Below are positions 8,801 through 17,482 of a DNA stretch of 64,000 bases, piece after piece; positions within the stretch are counted from its first letter, which is position 1; each line of letters begins with the position of its first letter. A model generated the notes under the pieces. The model saw nothing but the letters and a program-made list of their open reading frames with translations, did no database searches and had not been told where the DNA came from. Source of the DNA: Primorskyibacter marinus (GTDB taxonomy: Bacteria > Pseudomonadota > Alphaproteobacteria > Rhodobacterales > Rhodobacteraceae); the NCBI RefSeq assembly GCF_003313245.1, contig NZ_QJSD01000002.1, positions 434,001 to 498,000 of the forward strand, written 5' to 3'. The position numbers were made by a program, and so were the translations under genes.

Positions 8801-9354
8801 TTCAGCTTCAGTTCGGCCTCGTGGCGGCGCGCATACAGCCCCGAAATCCCTGCGGCTTCTTCCAGAATGCGGCGGCGCGCCTTTGGCTTGGCGTTGATCA
8901 ATTCGCTGATCTGACCCTGCCGGACCAGCGCGGGCGAGTGCGACCCGGTCGACGCATCGGCAAACAGCATTTGAATATCGCGTGCGCGCACGTCCTTGCT
9001 GTTGGTCTTGTAGGCGGACCCGACATCGCGGGTGATCCGACGCACGATTTCCAGCATGTCGCTGTCGTTGAACCCGGCGGGTGCCAGCCTGTCGGAATTG
9101 TCGATGCTCAGGGAAACTTCGGCAAAGTTGCGCGCCGGACGTGTCGCGGCACCGGCAAAGATCACATCCTCCATTCCACCACCGCGCATGGCAGTCGGAC
9201 GATTTTCGCCCATGACCCAGCGCAGTGCTTCAAGCAGGTTGGATTTGCCACAGCCGTTCGGCCCCACAACCCCTGTCAGCCCATCGGCGATGATCAGGTC
9301 GGTGGGGTCGACAAAGCTTTTGAAGCCGGTGAGTCTGAGTTTTGAAAAGCGCAA
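5899..9354 (-). CDS. smc: Chromosome segregation protein SMC
   Basis: A 1151-residue ABC-type ATPase that forms the condensin ring. It has Walker A GPNGCGKSN at residues 31-39 in the N-terminal head, two long heptad-rich, Glu/Arg/Ala-rich coiled coils, a hinge at about 500-640, and a C-terminal head with signature LSGGEQ and Walker B VLDEVDAPLDD. The length is full for a bacterial SMC and no frame break is seen. It acts with ScpA and ScpB, not in this window. It is convergent with the PRC-barrel gene and divergent from an acetyltransferase; the start MRFSKLRLTGFKSF is the family N-terminus. Confidence 0.97.
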   Translation of the reverse strand: MRFSKLRLTGFKSFVDPTDLIIADGLTGVVGPNGCGKSNLLEALRWVMGENRPTAMRGGGMEDVIFAGAATRPARNFAEVSLSIDNSDRLAPAGFNDSDMLEIVRRITRDVGSAYKTNSKDVRARDIQMLFADASTGSHSPALVRQGQISELINAKPKARRRILEEAAGISGLYARRHEAELKLKNTETNLTRVDDVVEQLATHLAQLERQAKQAARYRTIGEDLRRAEGLLLYRRWKEADTARAEAETVLRDRTSTAAQSETAARQAAKIRAERDTQLPALREEAAIAAAVLQRLEVQRDTLADQEKRALDAIETLKRSITQMMMDMERETGLNHDAGETIAQLEWEARELDKAGDGHDTRLEEASAASHEAAEILQARESDLSQRTEDVARLAARHHSAMRLLEDSRKTLDKNEGEATRARDAMTAAKEAMEAANETMERAAHAEDLARENAERAETALTLAEEARSETQSREADARAERSEAEGEANALRAEVTALTRLLERDTAEGGQVLDRLQVEQGFEKALGAALADDLRAPEVDADGPSGWATLPDYDARQTLPEGVTPLTNHVSVPEVLQRRMAQIGLVGDGDGQRLQKLLKPGQRLVSLEGDLWRWDGFRAWAADAPSAAALRLEQLNRLEALKQENAHAEARVDGARAAHETLTARMAELSTADQEARKARREADAQVNEASRALSRAEADRDLSQGKVESLAMAVTRYEEEAIAARKQLTEAERGAQGLEDLESARAEVEDIKMTVEAARMTMMARRSAHDEIRREGEARRARSQQVTKDLSGWRHRLETAKTRSQELLDRKQAAEEKLQEASAAPEEIAIKRDELTQAISEAEARRANASVALSTAEGALREAETAERDAERAASEARESRARADARAEAARETVTAAADRIEDEQETTPQKLLDRLDANPEKMADSDSIEADVNRLKRQRDALGAVNLRAEEDAREVREEHDTLVNEKADLEEAVRTLRNGIASLNREGRERLLTAFEQVNSNFRLLFTHLFNGGEANLVMVESDDPLDAGLEIMCQPPGKKLSTLSLLSGGEQTLTAMALIFAVFLANPAPICVLDEVDAPLDDANVTRFCDLLDEMCRQTDTRFLIITHHAVTMSRMDRLFGVTMQEQGVSQLVSVDLKRATTLVA

Positions 9355-9492
9355 GACAACGGGTTCCGTGATTCCCTCGTGTCGATCGAGAGTGACGGTT
9401 GAGCCGGGGGTGAGTCAAGTGTTGCGCGCTGCATATGGCGTCATTTTTCATTTTGTCCACAAGATATAGATTTCTTGAAATAACAGCACATC

Positions 9493-9521
9493 TTGACGGG
9501 TGAAATTTTTTATCTTCAAAT
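9493..9521 (+). promoter_or_regulatory. Putative sigma-70-like promoter of the acetyltransferase gene
   Basis: TTGACG (9493-9498), 17-base spacer, TCAAAT (9516-9521), 26 bases before the ATG at 9547. The -35 matches 5 of 6 and the -10 matches 4 of 6 consensus bases. Confidence 0.45.
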
Positions 9522-9546
9522 CCAATAACTTGTTGAGTGTAGGATA

Positions 9547-10002
9547 ATGCCCTTCAGGATCAGAGTCGGATCACCGCATGAACCCCAGGCAACCGCGTTG
9601 CTGGAAAGCAGTCAGCGGCTTATGCAAGATTTGTTTACAGCCGAAGAGAATTACTATCTGTCAGTCGAGGCTCTGTGTGCAGAAAGCGTCGTCTTTCTGG
9701 TCGCTGAAGAAGACGAGCGCATCCTGGGCTGTGTCGCGATGAGACGTATGGACGGCTATGGCGAGATCAAGTCCCTGTTCACCCTGCCAGAAGCCCGTGG
9801 GCGTGGCATAGCCGCCGGTCTGATCAACCGTCTTGAAGAGATCGCCCGCGAAAGCGGCTATCCGTTGCTGCGGCTGGAAACCGGCGATCTGTTGCACGAA
9901 GCGCATCGGCTATATGCCCGGCAAGGATTTGATCTATGTGAACCTTTCGGCGACTATGCGGACACTTCGGCGAGCATTTTCATGGAAAAACAGCTGGCCT
10001 GA
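9547..10002 (+). CDS. GNAT family N-acetyltransferase
   Basis: A 151-residue cytoplasmic acetyltransferase of the GCN5 superfamily. The acetyl-CoA pyrophosphate loop is RGRGIA (84-89), preceded by the beta-4 strand GEIKSLFTLPEA and followed by AHRLYARQGFDLCEPFGDY near the C-terminus, as in PhnO/YkkB-like small-molecule or N-terminal acetyltransferases. The substrate cannot be told from sequence. GTAGGA lies close to the ATG. It is divergent from smc and almost abuts the convergent lipoprotein gene. Confidence 0.85.
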   Translation: MPFRIRVGSPHEPQATALLESSQRLMQDLFTAEENYYLSVEALCAESVVFLVAEEDERILGCVAMRRMDGYGEIKSLFTLPEARGRGIAAGLINRLEEIARESGYPLLRLETGDLLHEAHRLYARQGFDLCEPFGDYADTSASIFMEKQLA

Positions 10003-10008
10003 CCGCCG

Positions 10009-10428
10009 TCAACTGCGGCGGCATTCCAGTTCCAACTCTGATACGCCGCGCCGCCTGGAAAGATACCCGCCCGTCACATCGCAGACATAGCTTCGCCGCT
10101 TGCGTGGTTTTGGCGGGGCACGCCCACCGTTGCAGGACAGGCCCGCGATCATCATGGCGGGGTCGCCCACGAACCAACGGCTTTCGCAGCCGGTATGTAT
10201 CAGGATCGCCTCTGCCGCGTGGGATGCGATCACCGGAAAGCGTGGAAGAAAGGCGCGAGAGGTGCGTGTGACCTCTACCATCCCGTCGCTATAGCGCAGT
10301 AGAAAATGGCTGCCCCCGGCCTCTGCCCGCGTGGTCGGGGCACCGCGAAAGCCGGGACCGGCCATGTTGCAGGCACTCAGCAGAACGAACAGGGCAAGCA
10401 GAACACGCATGATCCAATTCTGGCGCAT
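10009..10428 (-). CDS. Small putative lipoprotein of unknown function
   Basis: A 139-residue protein with a lipoprotein signal: MRVLLALFVLLSAC, with lipobox LSAC and the modified Cys at residue 20 from the first ATG. The mature part has four more Cys, an Arg/Lys-rich PPKPRKRRSY segment and no domain I recognise. An ATG at 10410 would give a shorter, more typical signal sequence; neither start has a strong ribosome binding site. It follows the membrane winged-helix gene on the same strand after 112 bases. Confidence 0.65.
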   Translation of the reverse strand: MRQNWIMRVLLALFVLLSACNMAGPGFRGAPTTRAEAGGSHFLLRYSDGMVEVTRTSRAFLPRFPVIASHAAEAILIHTGCESRWFVGDPAMMIAGLSCNGGRAPPKPRKRRSYVCDVTGGYLSRRRGVSELELECRRS

Positions 10429-10540
10429 CCGGAATTAATATCGCGTTAAGCCGGGTTGGCTCTGCGTCGTGTGGGCCGCCGCATGCTTTTGCGAAAACGA
10501 GGGCTGCGAAACCGCTGGCCGCAGCGCGGCCCGGCCCGCG

Positions 10541-11245
10541 TCAGACCACCTTGATCACCGCTTTGTCGATCGTCAGCATATAGCCGCGGCGGGCGATGTT
10601 CTTGACCAGCAGCTCGCTGACCAGTTGGTTGCCCAGCCCGTCGCGCAACCGTTTTATCCTTGTGGCACCGGCGGCTTCCTCGCAATCTGCGGCATCACGG
10701 CCCGAGATCACCGCCTCTATCTCTGCTCCGGTCATCACATCGTCATCCATCCGCGCCTCTGCCAGCACGCTCAGCGTTTCCATCGCCGCCTCGGTCAGTT
10801 TGAATCCCATATTGTTGAGGTAAACGGTCTTTTCCTCGCGGCTGATAAGAAGCGACGACACCTGTATGCCTGACCGTTCGATCTGCGCCATGCGACGGTT
10901 CAGCGTGACCAACATCACCAGAAATACCAGCGCGGCCACAAGCAGGGCCGTGGCGAAAATCAGCAACACGAAGATCACCATGCGGTAACTGGCAAGCGTT
11001 TCTGCAAAGGAGGTGCCGGATTGCGCGAGGATTTCCAGCAGTTTGATCTCTGCCTGCGCGGTCAGGTCGTCATTGGCAACGAACAGTTGTTCCACCCGTT
11101 CATTGAACGCGCCCGCATCTGGCAGGGACGCAAACAGCCAGACCGCCGCGCCAAGCAGCAGGATGACGATAGCAGCAATACCGCCGGTAACGATGCGGGT
11201 GCCAGACCGCCGCGCGTCAGTAGCGGAGGTAATACTGTCCGGCAC
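10541..11245 (-). CDS. Membrane-anchored protein with C-terminal OmpR/PhoB-like winged-helix domain
   Basis: A 234-residue protein with two membrane helices, at about 19-41 and 89-115, separated by a segment of about 47 residues. The C-terminal 95 residues fit a Trans_reg_C winged helix: an YLNNMGFKLTEAAMETLSVLAEA segment (helix 1 after a short strand), then MTGAEIEAVISG, then TRIKRLRDGLGNQLVSELLV and the wing ARRGYMLTID. This compares with TVDVHI..LR.KLG....I.TVRGVGYRL of OmpR-type regulators. The GTG start at 11245 is chosen because AAGGAG lies 5 bases upstream; an ATG 33 bases earlier has none. It overlaps the upstream secreted-protein gene by 29 bases. DNA binding is inferred. Confidence 0.65.
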   Translation of the reverse strand: MPDSITSATDARRSGTRIVTGGIAAIVILLLGAAVWLFASLPDAGAFNERVEQLFVANDDLTAQAEIKLLEILAQSGTSFAETLASYRMVIFVLLIFATALLVAALVFLVMLVTLNRRMAQIERSGIQVSSLLISREEKTVYLNNMGFKLTEAAMETLSVLAEARMDDDVMTGAEIEAVISGRDAADCEEAAGATRIKRLRDGLGNQLVSELLVKNIARRGYMLTIDKAVIKVV

Positions 11246-11510
11246 TGTCTCTCCTTTCGGCAAGCCCGACATCGTCAAATACGGACAGGATCGTCAAAAG
11301 CGTCCAGCCATCAGCGGCAAGACGCGGTGTCAGTTGGGCTTGGGCGGCAGATTGCGAACAAGCCCCTGTAATCCGGGCCACACCGTAGTGCAGGCGCAGG
11401 GGCGCGTCGCGTTTGGCCTTGTAATCGGCGTAGCAGTCGGCCTGCGCGACGGCGGGCAGGGCCAGCAGCAGCGTCAGGATCAATGCGTGAAGAGGGCGCG
11501 TATATGTCAT
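11217..11510 (-). CDS. Small secreted protein of unknown function
   Basis: A 97-residue protein with a signal peptide (MTYTRPLHALILTLLLALPAVAQA) cut before DCYADYKAKRDAPLRL. The mature 73 residues hold two Cys that could form a disulfide in the periplasm and no catalytic motif I know. The ATG at 11510 is preferred because the signal peptide begins there; the frame stays open 12 codons further upstream. It lies directly upstream of, and overlaps, the membrane winged-helix gene, suggesting co-translation and perhaps a sensor partnership. Confidence 0.65.
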   Translation of the reverse strand: MTYTRPLHALILTLLLALPAVAQADCYADYKAKRDAPLRLHYGVARITGACSQSAAQAQLTPRLAADGWTLLTILSVFDDVGLAERRDSAGQYYLRY

Positions 11511-11704
11511 GCAATGAACTTTGCGCAAACACCGGCGGCAATTCAATAACCAAGCGGCAAAAGCAAGGTGTTATCCGATAGCAAGAGGGCGCTATTGCCT
11601 GACTTTCGACCACGGGGCGAGGGTGAGTTCACAAGCGGAGCCATGCAGGCCACGCCAGATTGGACTCAAGGACTCGCACGATCCAACCACAAGGACCCCC
11701 GTTC

Positions 11705-12238
11705 ATGTCACGCAAATTCATTTCTACCATTTTGGCCGCCACTTTGGCCGTTACGGCCTTTGCCTCCAAACCGGCACGGGCGGCCAGCGAGGAAGATATA
11801 GCCCGCATTCTCGCAGGTGCCGCCACAATCTTCATTATCGGCAAAGCGATCCAGAGCAGCCGCGATAATGACAAGGACGACAAGAAGAGCAAATCGCACA
11901 AGGACCGCAAAGATCGTGATCGTTACAAACCGCAGAAACACACGTCGCGGAAACACCACCGCTATGATCGCCATGACCATGGCCGCCCGTATTATGGCAC
12001 CCGGCCCACACCGCTGCCGCAACACTGTCGGGTGACTGCCCGCACCCGTAACGGCCATGAAACCCTGTTCGGTGCACGGTGCCTTGACCGCAGCTATCAA
12101 AGCGCAAGACGTCTGCCCGGCGAATGCTTGCGGGATGTGCGTTGGTTCCGGGGTGAACGTCAGGCCTATAGCGGGAATTGCCTGCGTGCGCACGGCTACA
12201 CCACGGCGGGTCGCCAAGTTTGGCACCGCTCGGAATAG
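11705..12238 (+). CDS. Exported His/Lys/Arg/Asp-rich protein of unknown function
   Basis: A 177-residue protein with a signal peptide ending around KPARAASEED. A short hydrophobic stretch (ILAGAATIFIIGKAI) is followed by a highly charged, His-rich region (about 57-100: DNDKDDKKSKSHKDRKD, then KHTSRKHHRYDRHDHGRP). The C-terminal half has four Cys in a pattern CRV..ARCLDRSYQ...CLRDVRWFRGERQAYSGNCL that could form two disulfides. The His/Asp cluster could bind metal. An ATG 15 codons upstream is in frame, but 11705 begins the signal peptide. It is monocistronic. Confidence 0.7.
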   Translation: MSRKFISTILAATLAVTAFASKPARAASEEDIARILAGAATIFIIGKAIQSSRDNDKDDKKSKSHKDRKDRDRYKPQKHTSRKHHRYDRHDHGRPYYGTRPTPLPQHCRVTARTRNGHETLFGARCLDRSYQSARRLPGECLRDVRWFRGERQAYSGNCLRAHGYTTAGRQVWHRSE

Positions 12239-12360
12239 GGCGGCGTCGAGCAGGTGCGCGGCCGCACCCCAGCGCCGCGTTCCAAGGGGAAGGGGACAGG
12301 CTCTGGCCCCTTCTTCCGTTTTCCGCTTGGCAAAAACGGCTCCGTGGGGTTCAACAAGCC

Positions 12361-13005
12361 ATGACAAAATCACTTCTATCCCCCGATTATTCCCTTGAGA
12401 CCGACGCGCTGAAACGCGGTGCGCGGCTGATTGCTGGCGTGGACGAGGTCGGGCGCGGTCCCCTTGCCGGGCCGGTGACGGCGGCGGCCGTCATTCTCGA
12501 TCCCGCGCGCATCCCGCAAGGGCTGAACGATTCCAAGAAACTGTCGGCAAAACGTCGTGCAGAGCTTGCCGCAGAGCTGGCGGAGGTCGCGCAGGTTTCC
12601 ATCGCCCATGCCACGGTGGAAGAAATTGACGCGCTCAACATCCTGCGCGCAAGCCATCTTGCAATGGAGCGCGCCATTCTGGGCCTGGCGGTTGCCCCCG
12701 ATCATGTCCTGATCGATGGCAACATGGTTCCGCGTGGGGTGAGTATTTCGGCACAAACTGTGGTGCGTGGCGATGCGCGTTCCGTCAGCATTGCGGCGGC
12801 CTCGATCGTGGCGAAAACCTGTCGCGACCGGATCATGTGGGATTTGGCGCAACACTATCCCGGCTATGGTTGGGAGACGAATATGGGATATCCGTCAAAA
12901 TGTCACAAATCGGCATTGGAAAATATTGGTGTCACCCCACACCATAGACGTTCGTTTAAACCAGTACACAATATCTTGTATCAAGATGAAATGATAAGTG
13001 ACTGA
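12361..13005 (+). CDS. rnhB: Ribonuclease HII
   Basis: A 214-residue nuclease that cuts RNA in RNA-DNA hybrids and single ribonucleotides in DNA. GVDEVGRGPLAG carries D28 and E29 of the active site. VLIDGN supplies the next Asp region and AAASIVAKTCRD the following conserved block. The C-terminal YPSKCHKSAL and RRSFKPV fit RNase HII. ATG 12361 is selected because the family homology begins a few residues later; frame-open sequence upstream looks like the intergenic region. It lies immediately upstream of ccrM, a common alphaproteobacterial arrangement. Confidence 0.95.
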   Translation: MTKSLLSPDYSLETDALKRGARLIAGVDEVGRGPLAGPVTAAAVILDPARIPQGLNDSKKLSAKRRAELAAELAEVAQVSIAHATVEEIDALNILRASHLAMERAILGLAVAPDHVLIDGNMVPRGVSISAQTVVRGDARSVSIAAASIVAKTCRDRIMWDLAQHYPGYGWETNMGYPSKCHKSALENIGVTPHHRRSFKPVHNILYQDEMISD

Positions 13006-13042
13006 TTCAAAAAAGAAATTGACCACGAATCAGCTTTGACTC
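13004..13042 (+). promoter_or_regulatory. Three GANTC methylation sites in the ccrM leader
   Basis: GATTC (13004-13008), GAATC (13027-13031) and GACTC (13038-13042) lie 50-90 bases before the ccrM start. GANTC is the CcrM target, so the enzyme may methylate its own promoter region, as described for Caulobacter. Two TTGAC strings (one overlapping GACTC) could be -35 elements. Confidence 0.6.
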
Positions 13043-13069
13043 ATCTTCATAGCCAACCAACGAGCGTAA

Positions 13070-14206
<1,137 letters not shown>

Positions 14207-14252
14207 AATTGAACACCGCCGGTGCCTGTGTTTAACACAAGGCACTCGACTT

Positions 14253-14281
14253 GACCCCGCCGGTCTGGCGGGGTCTTTTTT
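14253..14281 (+). terminator. Intrinsic terminator after ccrM
   Basis: Perfect 9-bp stem GACCCCGCC (14253-14261) and GGCGGGGTC (14267-14275), loop GGTCT, then six T (14276-14281). A second imperfect hairpin (GTGCCT...AGGCAC, 14222-14245) precedes it. Confidence 0.92.
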
Positions 14282-14305
14282 CGTTTTCACGTCATGGGGC
14301 TGAAC

Positions 14306-15184
14306 ATGGATCTGCGCGCGATTCTGATGGGTCTGGCCTTTGTGTTCATGTGGTCGTCGGCCTTCACATCGGCACGGATCATCGTGGAATACGCCCCGCC
14401 GCTCGCGTCTTTGTCGCTGCGTTTTTTCGTGTCAGGTGTGATTGGGGTGCTGATCGCAAAAGCCATGGGGCAGAGCTTTCGTCTTAGCCGCAACCAATGG
14501 CGCGCGACGATCATCTTCGGCGTTTGCCAGAACGCGCTGTATCTGGGGCTGAATTTCGTGGCGATGCAAACGGTGGAGGCATCGCTGGCCTCGATCATTG
14601 CGTCAAGCATGCCGCTGATGGTGGCCTTGGCGGGCTGGATCATCTTCCGGGACCGGCTGCGTTGGCTTGCGGTTGCCGGGTTGATCGCAGGGATGCTGGG
14701 TGTGGCGCTGATCATGGGCGCGCGTCTGCAAGCGGGTGGCGACCTTTGGGGCATCGCGCTTTGTGTCATCGGGGCGGCGGCCCTGACCATTGCCACGTTG
14801 TCGGTGCGCGGCGCATCCTCTGGTGGCAACGTGATGATGATCGTCGGATTGCAGATGTTCGTGGGGGCCATCGTGCTGGCGGTGGCTTCGGCGCTGCTGG
14901 AATGGCCGATGACTGTCGAGATGACAACGCCGCTGATCCTTGCCTTCATCTACACCACGCTGGTGCCGGGTTTGTTGGCAACTGTGGTCTGGTTCTCGCT
15001 GGTCAACCATATCGGCGCTGTGAAGGCCGCGACATTCCATTTCCTCAATCCGTTCTTTGGTGTCGCCACCGCCGCCGTGCTGCTGGGAGAGGCAATCGGC
15101 CCGCTGGACGTTCTGGGGGTGGCGATCATCGCGGCCGGTATTCTGGCCGTTCAGATCGCCAAGCAGCATCCCGGCAAGCCATAG
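14306..15184 (+). CDS. EamA/DMT-family transporter
   Basis: A 292-residue inner-membrane protein with about ten hydrophobic helices and the two-fold EamA repeat of drug/metabolite transporters; PLASLSLRFFVSG in the first half and FHFLNPFFGVATAAVLLGE in the second are repeat-end signatures. Such proteins usually export amino acids, nucleosides or other metabolites; substrate unknown. ATG 14306 is chosen over 14294 because GGGG lies just upstream of it, while the other would start inside the post-terminator sequence. It is convergent with an AEC transporter, only 6 bases away. Confidence 0.85.
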   Translation: MDLRAILMGLAFVFMWSSAFTSARIIVEYAPPLASLSLRFFVSGVIGVLIAKAMGQSFRLSRNQWRATIIFGVCQNALYLGLNFVAMQTVEASLASIIASSMPLMVALAGWIIFRDRLRWLAVAGLIAGMLGVALIMGARLQAGGDLWGIALCVIGAAALTIATLSVRGASSGGNVMMIVGLQMFVGAIVLAVASALLEWPMTVEMTTPLILAFIYTTLVPGLLATVVWFSLVNHIGAVKAATFHFLNPFFGVATAAVLLGEAIGPLDVLGVAIIAAGILAVQIAKQHPGKP

Positions 15185-15190
15185 GGCGCG

Positions 15191-16135
15191 TCACGTCAGC
15201 AAGATCAAAAGCCCGTTCAACGTCAAAAACGCGCCAACAGTCGCCGCCAGCAACGCGAGCGAGGCCAACCCTTCATGGCCATAATCCTGCGCAATGATCG
15301 TGTAGATGCCGATCATCGGTACGGCGGCGGAAATCACCACCGCCGTGGCCAGATCCGATGACAGGGCAGGTAGGCCGAGCAAAGGAACGGCCAGCACGCA
15401 TAGTGCCGTCATCGCCGGATGGAGGACCAGCTTGCCAAGGACGATCTGACCGGCAAGCAGACGATTGCCCACAATCGGCAATCCGGCCAATGTTCCCCCA
15501 ATGACGAAAAGCGCGATGGCACTGGTAGAGGCTGCCGTCATCTCCAAGACGCGGCTAAGGGCGGCGGGAATGGAAATCCCCAGAACCGAGACAACCATAC
15601 CCGCCAGAAGCCCGATGACCAGCGGTCGTCTCAGAACCGATTGCAATGTCTGCCAGCCGCTTGACCACAGCGACATGCCCTGGCGTGGTCGTGACAGCTC
15701 CAGCAGGGCAAAACTGATCGGGACCAGCACGAAATTCTCAACCACCAGGTTCATCGCCAGGATCAGTCCCGCGAGATCCGGAAAGACCAGCATCATCATC
15801 GGAAAGCCGATATAGGCGGAGTTGGGGCAGGCAGAGCCCATCACGGCAATGGCACGGCGGGCAGGTCCGGTGCCTTGCAGCGTTGCGATCGTGTAGGCAA
15901 TTGCAATCGTCGTCAGCCCGCCAAGCGCGAAAACCGCGATGTATGACGGCACGATCACCTCGGCGATCTTGCGCGTCGCCACGGCATTGAACAGCAGCGC
16001 GGGCAGGGCGATCATCAGGACATACTGACCCAGAACCCGCATGTCCGACGGTTTGAAAACCCCCGCCCTGACGCAGCCATAGCCCAGTGCCACCAACGCA
16101 AAGATCGGGAAGGTGATCGCAAAGATGTCAGCCAA
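15191..16135 (-). CDS. AEC-family (auxin efflux carrier-like) transporter
   Basis: A 314-residue inner-membrane protein with ten hydrophobic segments in two halves. The opening [19 protein letters not shown] and the [11 protein letters not shown] and [12 protein letters not shown] stretches are typical of AEC permeases such as MdcF or YfdV-type carriers, which move small organic acids or related anions. The start is uncertain: TTG at 16135 gives [10 protein letters not shown] and sits at the aroC stop with an 8-base overlap; an ATG at 16165 would add ten residues. It follows aroC on the same strand and may be co-transcribed with it. The substrate cannot be inferred. Confidence 0.8.
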   Translation of the reverse strand: MADIFAITFPIFALVALGYGCVRAGVFKPSDMRVLGQYVLMIALPALLFNAVATRKIAEVIVPSYIAVFALGGLTTIAIAYTIATLQGTGPARRAIAVMGSACPNSAYIGFPMMMLVFPDLAGLILAMNLVVENFVLVPISFALLELSRPRQGMSLWSSGWQTLQSVLRRPLVIGLLAGMVVSVLGISIPAALSRVLEMTAASTSAIALFVIGGTLAGLPIVGNRLLAGQIVLGKLVLHPAMTALCVLAVPLLGLPALSSDLATAVVISAAVPMIGIYTIIAQDYGHEGLASLALLAATVGAFLTLNGLLILLT

Positions 16136-17252
16136 GCGCAGGTCCGATCTTGCCGCGCGTCTCACCGACCTCGCCGCCGATCTGGCCCCGGTGCAGCAGG
16201 ATGTGATCCAGGATCACGCAGGCCATCATCGCCTCGCCCACCGGTACGGCGCGGATGCCCACGCAGGGATCATGGCGGCCCTTGGTGATGATCTCGGCAG
16301 CGTCACCGGATTTAGTGATCGTCTGGCGGGTCTTCAGGATGGAGGATGTCGGCTTGACTGCAAAACGCACCACGACATCCTGCCCGGTGGAGATGCCGCC
16401 AAGGATACCGCCGGCGTGGTTCGAGGAATAAACCGGCTTGCCGTCATTGCCCATGAAGATCTCGTCGGCATTTTCTTCGCCGGTCAGCATCGCCGCCGCC
16501 ATGCCTTCGCCGATCTCCACGCCTTTGACCGCATTGATGCTCATCATTGCGGCGGCCAGATCGGTATCCAGCTTGGCATAGACCGGCGCGCCCAGCCCGG
16601 CGGGCACGCCCTGCGCCACGACCTCGACCATCGCACCCACGGAATTGCCGGATTTGCGCAACCCGTTCAGGTAGTCAGCCCATGTTTCGGCCGTCTCTGC
16701 CGATGGCACCCAGAACGGGTTCTGGTCGATCTGGGACATATCGCGCGGGCCAGTGATTTCATGCGGACCGATCTGCACCATGTAGCCGGTGATCTTCACG
16801 CCGGGCGCAAGCGCGTCGATAGCGGCACGCGCAATGCCGCCTGCCGCCACCCGCGCCGCCGTTTCGCGCGCCGAGGACCGCCCGCCGCCGCGATAGTCGC
16901 GGATGCCGTATTTCTGCCAATAGGTAATGTCCGCATGTCCGGGGCGGAATTTCTCGACGATGTCGCCGTAATCCTTGCTGCGCTGATCGGTGTTCTCGAT
17001 CATCAGTTGGATCGGTGTGCCTGTGGTCGTCCCCTCGAACACGCCGGACAGGATGCGCACCTGATCGGGTTCCTGCCGCTGGGTGGTGAATTTGTTCTGC
17101 CCCGGCTTGCGCTTGTCCAGCCAGTGTTGAAGCATCGCCTCATTCACCTTTACCCCCGGTGGGCAACCATCCACGGTGGTGCCAAGTGCCGGTCCGTGGC
17201 TTTCGCCCCAGGTGGTCACGCGGAAAAGATGGCCAAACGAATTCATGCTCAT
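16128..17252 (-). CDS. aroC: Chorismate synthase
   Basis: A 374-residue enzyme converting 5-enolpyruvylshikimate-3-phosphate to chorismate with reduced FMN, the last common step to aromatic amino acids and folate. Family signatures are present in order: GESHGPALG near the N-terminus, [15 protein letters not shown] and [14 protein letters not shown] near 105-135, and [12 protein letters not shown] in the C-terminal third. The length is normal. ATG at 17252 ([12 protein letters not shown]) is supported by GGAG 7 bases upstream; the frame is open further upstream but runs back through the divergent thi leader. Confidence 0.96.
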   Translation of the reverse strand: MSMNSFGHLFRVTTWGESHGPALGTTVDGCPPGVKVNEAMLQHWLDKRKPGQNKFTTQRQEPDQVRILSGVFEGTTTGTPIQLMIENTDQRSKDYGDIVEKFRPGHADITYWQKYGIRDYRGGGRSSARETAARVAAGGIARAAIDALAPGVKITGYMVQIGPHEITGPRDMSQIDQNPFWVPSAETAETWADYLNGLRKSGNSVGAMVEVVAQGVPAGLGAPVYAKLDTDLAAAMMSINAVKGVEIGEGMAAAMLTGEENADEIFMGNDGKPVYSSNHAGGILGGISTGQDVVVRFAVKPTSSILKTRQTITKSGDAAEIITKGRHDPCVGIRAVPVGEAMMACVILDHILLHRGQIGGEVGETRGKIGPALG

Positions 17253-17345
17253 GGGACGGCTCCTTTGGGCGATGGTGTTAGGCCAGAGCCGCCGGACCCT
17301 CAAGGGATTTCGCTTGAAACCGGGGCATCGGAGCCTTACCAATCG

Positions 17346-17435
17346 TTGAGCCTCGGGGTGCCTGCAAGGGCTGAGATGCATGTTGCGAACCCGTTGAACC
17401 TGACCCGGTTAACACCGGCGGAGGGAAGGTATCGG
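17346..17435 (+). promoter_or_regulatory. TPP riboswitch (THI element) controlling thiBPQ
   Basis: The conserved THI-box blocks are present in order: CGGGGTGCC, GGGCTGAGA, then ACCCGTTGAACCTGA and CGGTTAACACCGGCGGAGGG. These form the thiamin pyrophosphate aptamer. It lies about 50 bases before the thiB start, so TPP binding would be expected to repress thiamin uptake, probably by hiding the AAGGAGG of thiB. Confidence 0.95.
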
Positions 17436-17482
17436 ACACACGCTCCTTATCTTGCCCATCTGCCGCAATAAGGAGGATGCCG

